A DNA stretch of 64,000 bases from CAMLQK01 sp035478775. Lineage in GTDB: Bacteria; Patescibacteriota; Saccharimonadia; Saccharimonadales; UBA4665. Below are positions 60,135 to 64,000 of the stretch, in pieces. The stretch's first letter is position 1; each line of letters begins with the position of its first letter. The notes under the pieces were generated by a model. That model was not told the DNA's origin and did no database searches. It saw only the letters and a list, made by a program, of their open reading frames with translations. The translations under genes and the position numbers were made by a program. The stretch is from the NCBI GenBank assembly GCA_035478775.1, contig DATIJG010000007.1, forward strand, positions 23,570 to 87,569, given 5' to 3'.

Positions 60135-60140
60135 TATAAT
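60135..60140 (+). promoter_or_regulatory. -10 box of the helicase operon
   Basis: TGaTATAAT ends 10 nt before the ATG at 60151, leaving a leader of a few nucleotides and excluding the upstream GTG at 60112 as start. Confidence 0.6.
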
Positions 60141-60150
60141 TGCGCTAGAT

Positions 60151-61008
60151 ATGACCACTGCTTATGACAGCATTCTTGAATATAGTAATACGAAACAATT
60201 CGGTGAATTTAGGCGGGTTTTGGTTGGTAATAGAGGTAGCATTGCGAGCGGCAACTTAGCTAGCGGATTATCTTTGGTATTCGACAAGAATACCCCAGAC
60301 AATCAAATGCTATTTGAAACAGATGACAAAGTAAAAGAGCCGATAGGTGTATGGCAGAGGCTTGGTGGTCGTAATCAGCCTGGACTGATTTTTGATAAAA
60401 ACGGTTACGGCGAGGTGCTTCGCCAGGTAGAAGCGCGAGGTGAACTTTCCTTGGCTAACTTAATAAACAAACTCAGATTTATTACCGAGAAGGATACTGA
60501 TGCATGGGATAAGTTATCAGATTTAGTTAAGCGTCGATTGATTAGTCGCAATCTAGACAAGCTTAAGAAGGAAACTGATGCTCAGTACCGTACAACGGGG
60601 GATCGCATGCACTACTTAACAATTGGTCTCGTTGAAGTTGTTGATTATCAAGATAAAGTAGCGAACTATCCGCTTTTTTTGTTTTCTTGCCCAGATTTAG
60701 ATTTAAATAAATTTAACGCCACCGTAGATCAGACGGGGTTTATTAATTTTTGGCTAGACAAAAACTTCTTTGGTAATGAAATAGGCCGGAAAAGGTCAAA
60801 TAACTTTGAGATTACGCTAGATGCTGATTTTGCAAATCAAGTAAATACGGTATCCGAGTATATGAACGGTGTTAATCTAACTGCTAAATATAAGAGCGTT
60901 AAGGTTAATCCTCAATACATGGCCTTTCAGATCGTTACCGGCTTTGAGGCTGAGTATGTCGATCCTGCTTGGGAAAAGATGCTCGATAGTAAGGATTGCG
61001 AATCATGA
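60151..61008 (+). CDS. Unknown protein paired with the large helicase
   Basis: A 285-residue soluble protein. Notable segments: RRVLVGNRGSIASGNLASGL, ELSLANLINKLRFITEKDTD and NYPLFLFSCPDLDLNKF. The last resembles, loosely, the N-terminal domain (DUF4011-like) found fused in front of some large bacterial SF1 helicases (PLFLIPV pattern). The stop overlaps the helicase start (ATGA), so the two are made in fixed ratio and probably form a complex. The stretch from here on is visibly more AT-rich than the rest of the window, suggesting transfer. Confidence 0.75.
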   Translation: MTTAYDSILEYSNTKQFGEFRRVLVGNRGSIASGNLASGLSLVFDKNTPDNQMLFETDDKVKEPIGVWQRLGGRNQPGLIFDKNGYGEVLRQVEARGELSLANLINKLRFITEKDTDAWDKLSDLVKRRLISRNLDKLKKETDAQYRTTGDRMHYLTIGLVEVVDYQDKVANYPLFLFSCPDLDLNKFNATVDQTGFINFWLDKNFFGNEIGRKRSNNFEITLDADFANQVNTVSEYMNGVNLTAKYKSVKVNPQYMAFQIVTGFEAEYVDPAWEKMLDSKDCES

Positions 61009-64000
61009 GTGATAATAATGTGACCTTCAGCTCGCTAGATCCCTCACAAAAAAATACGTTTAACTCTATTGATAATGATCCTGCTACTATACAAATTGTT
61101 TATGGTCCGCCGGGAACTGGTAAGTCTCAATTAGTAGTTAGTTTGCTTGAAAGATTAGCGGGCGAAAATAAGAAAGTTCTATTTGTGAGCCAGAACACAG
61201 AGGCTCTTAGGGTTATAGAGCGTATGATAAAGCAGACTGAGTCAGTAATAGGTTATCCTAATGACAATAAGTACCTATCACTCTTGGACTTTTGTTTAAT
61301 GCTACACAATCCTACCCATAGGTATTTGAAATATCTGCGTGAGCAACACTCCAAAATCAGTGGTAAGCAACTTCCTGATATCTTTTTTGCTGATAAGCCA
61401 TCAACCATACAGTATCCCCTGCGCTATACTAACCTTGATCACAATAGTAACTATCATGTCATGTCAGATGATATAGGATTTGATGAGCTGGTTAGTTACT
61501 ATATTAAATACGTTAGACGTTCTATGGCACCGGAGTCCATTCGAGAATTTGAAAAAATTAGCGTTCGAGCAATATTTACTGAGCTTGATTCGTATGAGCA
61601 CAAAGACTATTTTGCCGAATTTAATAAACCTAGGCGTGAGCTGGTACTTTTATCTACTAAGAATAGCAATATAGTACTGCCGGATATTCGAGAGCAGATC
61701 AAGAATATAAATGATGTATTTCAAGGAGATTATCTTAATCGTTTTCCAACCAAGAAGAACATAGATATTGTTGACTACCTGGTTTTATTACAGAAGTACA
61801 ATCAGTCGATTCAGTATATAGACACTTATAGAATCGCAACCGAACAGAAGAAAGTCGCAGAACTAACGAAAAGCCTAAAGAGTTTTATAGATGACACGCA
61901 TAAAAATAATGAGAAGCTTCAGCGTATTGACAAGCATATTGCTTCTGCGGCTGAGAGCACTAAATACCAGATCAGTTTACCCGACGAATTAAACGCACAG
62001 ATTAAGCTTAGTACTGAAGCGATAAACATTGCAGAACACGATTTCACTGACTTGTTAAAAGATCATAAACGCATATCTGACTTAGTTAAAACTGTTTTAG
62101 AAACAGCACCGGATGTTAAATACTCCAGCTTGTCAAACCTTCTTGTTGGCATGGCAAAACAAATCAAATCTATACTTAGTGAAACTATTGAGGATGGTCA
62201 AGATACAATCTATATACTGACAGCAAGAGATATTGATGTGCTAAATAAAGAACTTGATAAGTATTATGCACAGAACTCTATCAAGAGAATGCTAGGTGGT
62301 GTACCAAAGAGCTTCAAAGAATTGCTTGCATTTGAAAATGCAAAGCAGATGGATGTATATAAGGAAGATTTTGCACCGATTCTAAATGCGATTCGAGACA
62401 TTATAGATATTGACGGGTCTAGTATTAAACAGTTTCTAGGATTAGCTAACAAGAGTATCAATACTGAACTGTCAAAGCTGGGTGTTAAACCGACCAAAGA
62501 CATGACTGCCCTAAAGGATAGGTTATTACCGGTATACGAACTTTTTTACATTATAGATAAAAAATACGGCTCGTCATCAATTGCTGGTGAGTTTAAAGAA
62601 GTAAGGGAATGGTTTGCGGAATTTAGTCGTAGTGTCAAAGCATTAGATTTATTGCGTCGAGATTCGAACAATAAAAAAGCATTTCTTGGTGAGAAACTGA
62701 CTGATTTTATTGCAGACGCTAATCAGGCAATAGACATCAAATCCCATCAGCAAATGAAAGCTGAAGTATTGAGTGACCAAAAGACTTTAACGCAAGGTTC
62801 ATTCTCGGAAAACAGCAAATGGCTCGTCGCCGTTAATGAAGCAGATTCATATGCCGCACGAGCAAGAGAGATTTATGAATATTTAGACAGAAATGAAGCG
62901 GTTATTGGCAATATTATTGATACGCTGTCCCTGCCGGATGATAATGCGTCAATAAACTCGGACATAGAAAAGCTTGCCGCAACGATTAACGAAATAAACC
63001 AGTTAGACCTCTTCTCTGATTTCTTTTTTGAACTCCTCCAGGATAAAACATTACAGGACTGGATTGGTGGCATAAATATACTCTCAACATATAATAATGA
63101 TTCTGAAATAGTCGACTTTATACAGCACAATGAGTCAATAGGTAATATTAGGCAAGCTTTTGGTGAAGCGAATCGACAATATCTGGACGAAATACTGAGC
63201 AACGATATAACTTTTGATGTGTTTTCTTCACGCTTAGTGAATGTATTAGTTGGTGAAAGTTTTGGGCGTGCTGGATTAAATGATAAGAAGCACGTCACTA
63301 CTAAGGACATTGTCGACAGCTATGACAAGTACTTGAAGAGTCAAAAAGCTCAAACGTATAAAGATAACCTCAAGCACATCTATACCAACTCATTGGAAGC
63401 AATGCGTGAATTATCGAAGCAATCAACTATGCAGCAGGGTGGTAAGTCTACCATGGATAAATTCAGGTACAGCACAACGACTATAGCAAGTGCTTTTCCT
63501 ATTATTTGTGCTACCCCCAAGGAAGTGTCAAAGTATATAGCGGCAGACAAGGGTGTTTTTGATATTGTTATCTTTGATGAAGCATCACAGCTGTTACCGG
63601 GTCAAGCGCTACCATCAATATATCGTGCCAAGAAAGCAGTAATTATCGGCGATCCGCACCAAATGCCTCCTAGTTTGAATGCTAGTATTGGTTTGACCGA
63701 ACAATCAGAGGATGATTTTGATGATCTTGGAGAGAGCATCTTAGATTTGATACGAAAACAACCTCAGAAACAGCATCATCTCAAAGTTCACTATCGATCC
63801 AAATATAACAAGTTGTTTGAGCCGGCTCGTGAGGCAATTTATAGTGATGATGGAATTGAGCCAATCTTTGAGGCGGAACTTGCTAACGGTGCGCCTATAG
63901 ATATTATTGATGATTTGGGAGATGGCCAAGATGAGTTTGGCTATGACAAAAACTTCTACAAAATTTGCGAATCAGTTGACGAATATTTAGCCGAAGACAG
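61005..64000 (+). CDS. Very large SF1 (UPF1-like) helicase, 3' end outside window
   Basis: Open for 998 codons to the window edge. Walker A is VYGPPGTGKS (34-41), but Walker B DEAS (IFDEASQLLPG, 858-861) comes over 800 residues later; then GDPHQMPP (882-889) and VHYRSKY (928-934) follow. The order and the DEAS and GDPxQ forms fit the UPF1/DNA2-like SF1B group (AAA_11/AAA_12). The insert between motifs I and II is mostly charged helices, likely coiled coil. Such helicases are common in phage-defence islands, often with a nuclease domain at the C-terminus, which here would lie outside the window. Confidence 0.88.
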   Translation, partial: MSDNNVTFSSLDPSQKNTFNSIDNDPATIQIVYGPPGTGKSQLVVSLLERLAGENKKVLFVSQNTEALRVIERMIKQTESVIGYPNDNKYLSLLDFCLMLHNPTHRYLKYLREQHSKISGKQLPDIFFADKPSTIQYPLRYTNLDHNSNYHVMSDDIGFDELVSYYIKYVRRSMAPESIREFEKISVRAIFTELDSYEHKDYFAEFNKPRRELVLLSTKNSNIVLPDIREQIKNINDVFQGDYLNRFPTKKNIDIVDYLVLLQKYNQSIQYIDTYRIATEQKKVAELTKSLKSFIDDTHKNNEKLQRIDKHIASAAESTKYQISLPDELNAQIKLSTEAINIAEHDFTDLLKDHKRISDLVKTVLETAPDVKYSSLSNLLVGMAKQIKSILSETIEDGQDTIYILTARDIDVLNKELDKYYAQNSIKRMLGGVPKSFKELLAFENAKQMDVYKEDFAPILNAIRDIIDIDGSSIKQFLGLANKSINTELSKLGVKPTKDMTALKDRLLPVYELFYIIDKKYGSSSIAGEFKEVREWFAEFSRSVKALDLLRRDSNNKKAFLGEKLTDFIADANQAIDIKSHQQMKAEVLSDQKTLTQGSFSENSKWLVAVNEADSYAARAREIYEYLDRNEAVIGNIIDTLSLPDDNASINSDIEKLAATINEINQLDLFSDFFFELLQDKTLQDWIGGINILSTYNNDSEIVDFIQHNESIGNIRQAFGEANRQYLDEILSNDITFDVFSSRLVNVLVGESFGRAGLNDKKHVTTKDIVDSYDKYLKSQKAQTYKDNLKHIYTNSLEAMRELSKQSTMQQGGKSTMDKFRYSTTTIASAFPIICATPKEVSKYIAADKGVFDIVIFDEASQLLPGQALPSIYRAKKAVIIGDPHQMPPSLNASIGLTEQSEDDFDDLGESILDLIRKQPQKQHHLKVHYRSKYNKLFEPAREAIYSDDGIEPIFEAELANGAPIDIIDDLGDGQDEFGYDKNFYKICESVDEYLAED

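Noticed and set aside
1..64000. CRISPR array or cas genes
   Set aside because: No regularly spaced direct repeats with unique spacers; the only tandem array is the coding HAEG repeat, with 42-bp units and no spacers.
1..64000. Alternative genetic code (TGA as glycine)
   Set aside because: TGA ends many well-defined genes in ATGA/GTGA overlaps and is absent inside conserved ones, so the standard bacterial code applies.

Overview
The window looks like part of a Candidate Phyla Radiation genome, most likely an environmental Saccharibacteria (TM7) relative. I infer this from gene content and layout, not from a search. The signs are very compact genes with ATGA/GTGA/TAATG overlaps, use of TGA as stop (so not the Gracilibacteria code), a lone ATP synthase operon beside a type II NADH dehydrogenase and an FMN-binding/ApbE/NqrB-FNR electron-transfer cluster, VKOR-based disulfide formation, a few-protein surface repertoire, and many genes whose -10 box lies only 6-9 nt before the start codon (leaderless transcripts).

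Layout. 1-6.5 kb: two surface proteins (one cut by the window edge), a two-component system, then a flavin-based extracytoplasmic electron-transfer operon. 6.5-16.7 kb: a membrane protein, VKOR with a consensus CRP-type site, the Crp/Fnr regulator, a CGNR zinc-finger protein divergent from an MFS transporter, an SDR/Nif3-like/SDR operon, HAD phosphatase, methyltransferase and small proteins. 17-21 kb: a five-gene minus-strand operon led by a beta-roll (HAEG-repeat) surface or tail-fibre-like protein, followed by two glycosyltransferases, a methyltransferase and a sulfotransferase. 21-29 kb: TetR with a palindromic operator, oxidoreductase, Lrp-type regulator, tRNA-Gln, LCP cell-wall ligase, MacB-type ABC exporter. 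29-40 kb: FAD-linked (D-lactate type) dehydrogenase, lipoprotein, MFS, NDH-2, a UvrD helicase-nuclease and an aquaporin-like channel.

41-48.6 kb holds the F1Fo ATP synthase operon (atpI-B-E-F-H-A-G-D-C), interrupted by three unknown small genes and a degenerate second copy of the 5' end of atpC. 48.7-56 kb: glutaredoxin, CobO, nuclease, glycosyltransferases, a glycoside hydrolase, SmpB, tRNA-Asn. 56-60.1 kb is an accessory patch of single genes separated by hairpins, two copies of a short conserved C-terminal peptide, and a structured RNA candidate. 60.1-64 kb looks more AT-rich and carries a two-gene unit: an unknown 285-aa protein overlapping a very large SF1 helicase that runs off the window, a plausible defence system.

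The parts fit a small fermentative or oxygen-scavenging episymbiont: FAD dehydrogenase and NDH-2 could feed electrons to quinone or oxygen, the flavinylated lipid-side system moves electrons across the membrane, ATP synthase runs on the gradient, and the LCP, glycosyltransferase and beta-roll genes build the surface that contacts a host cell.
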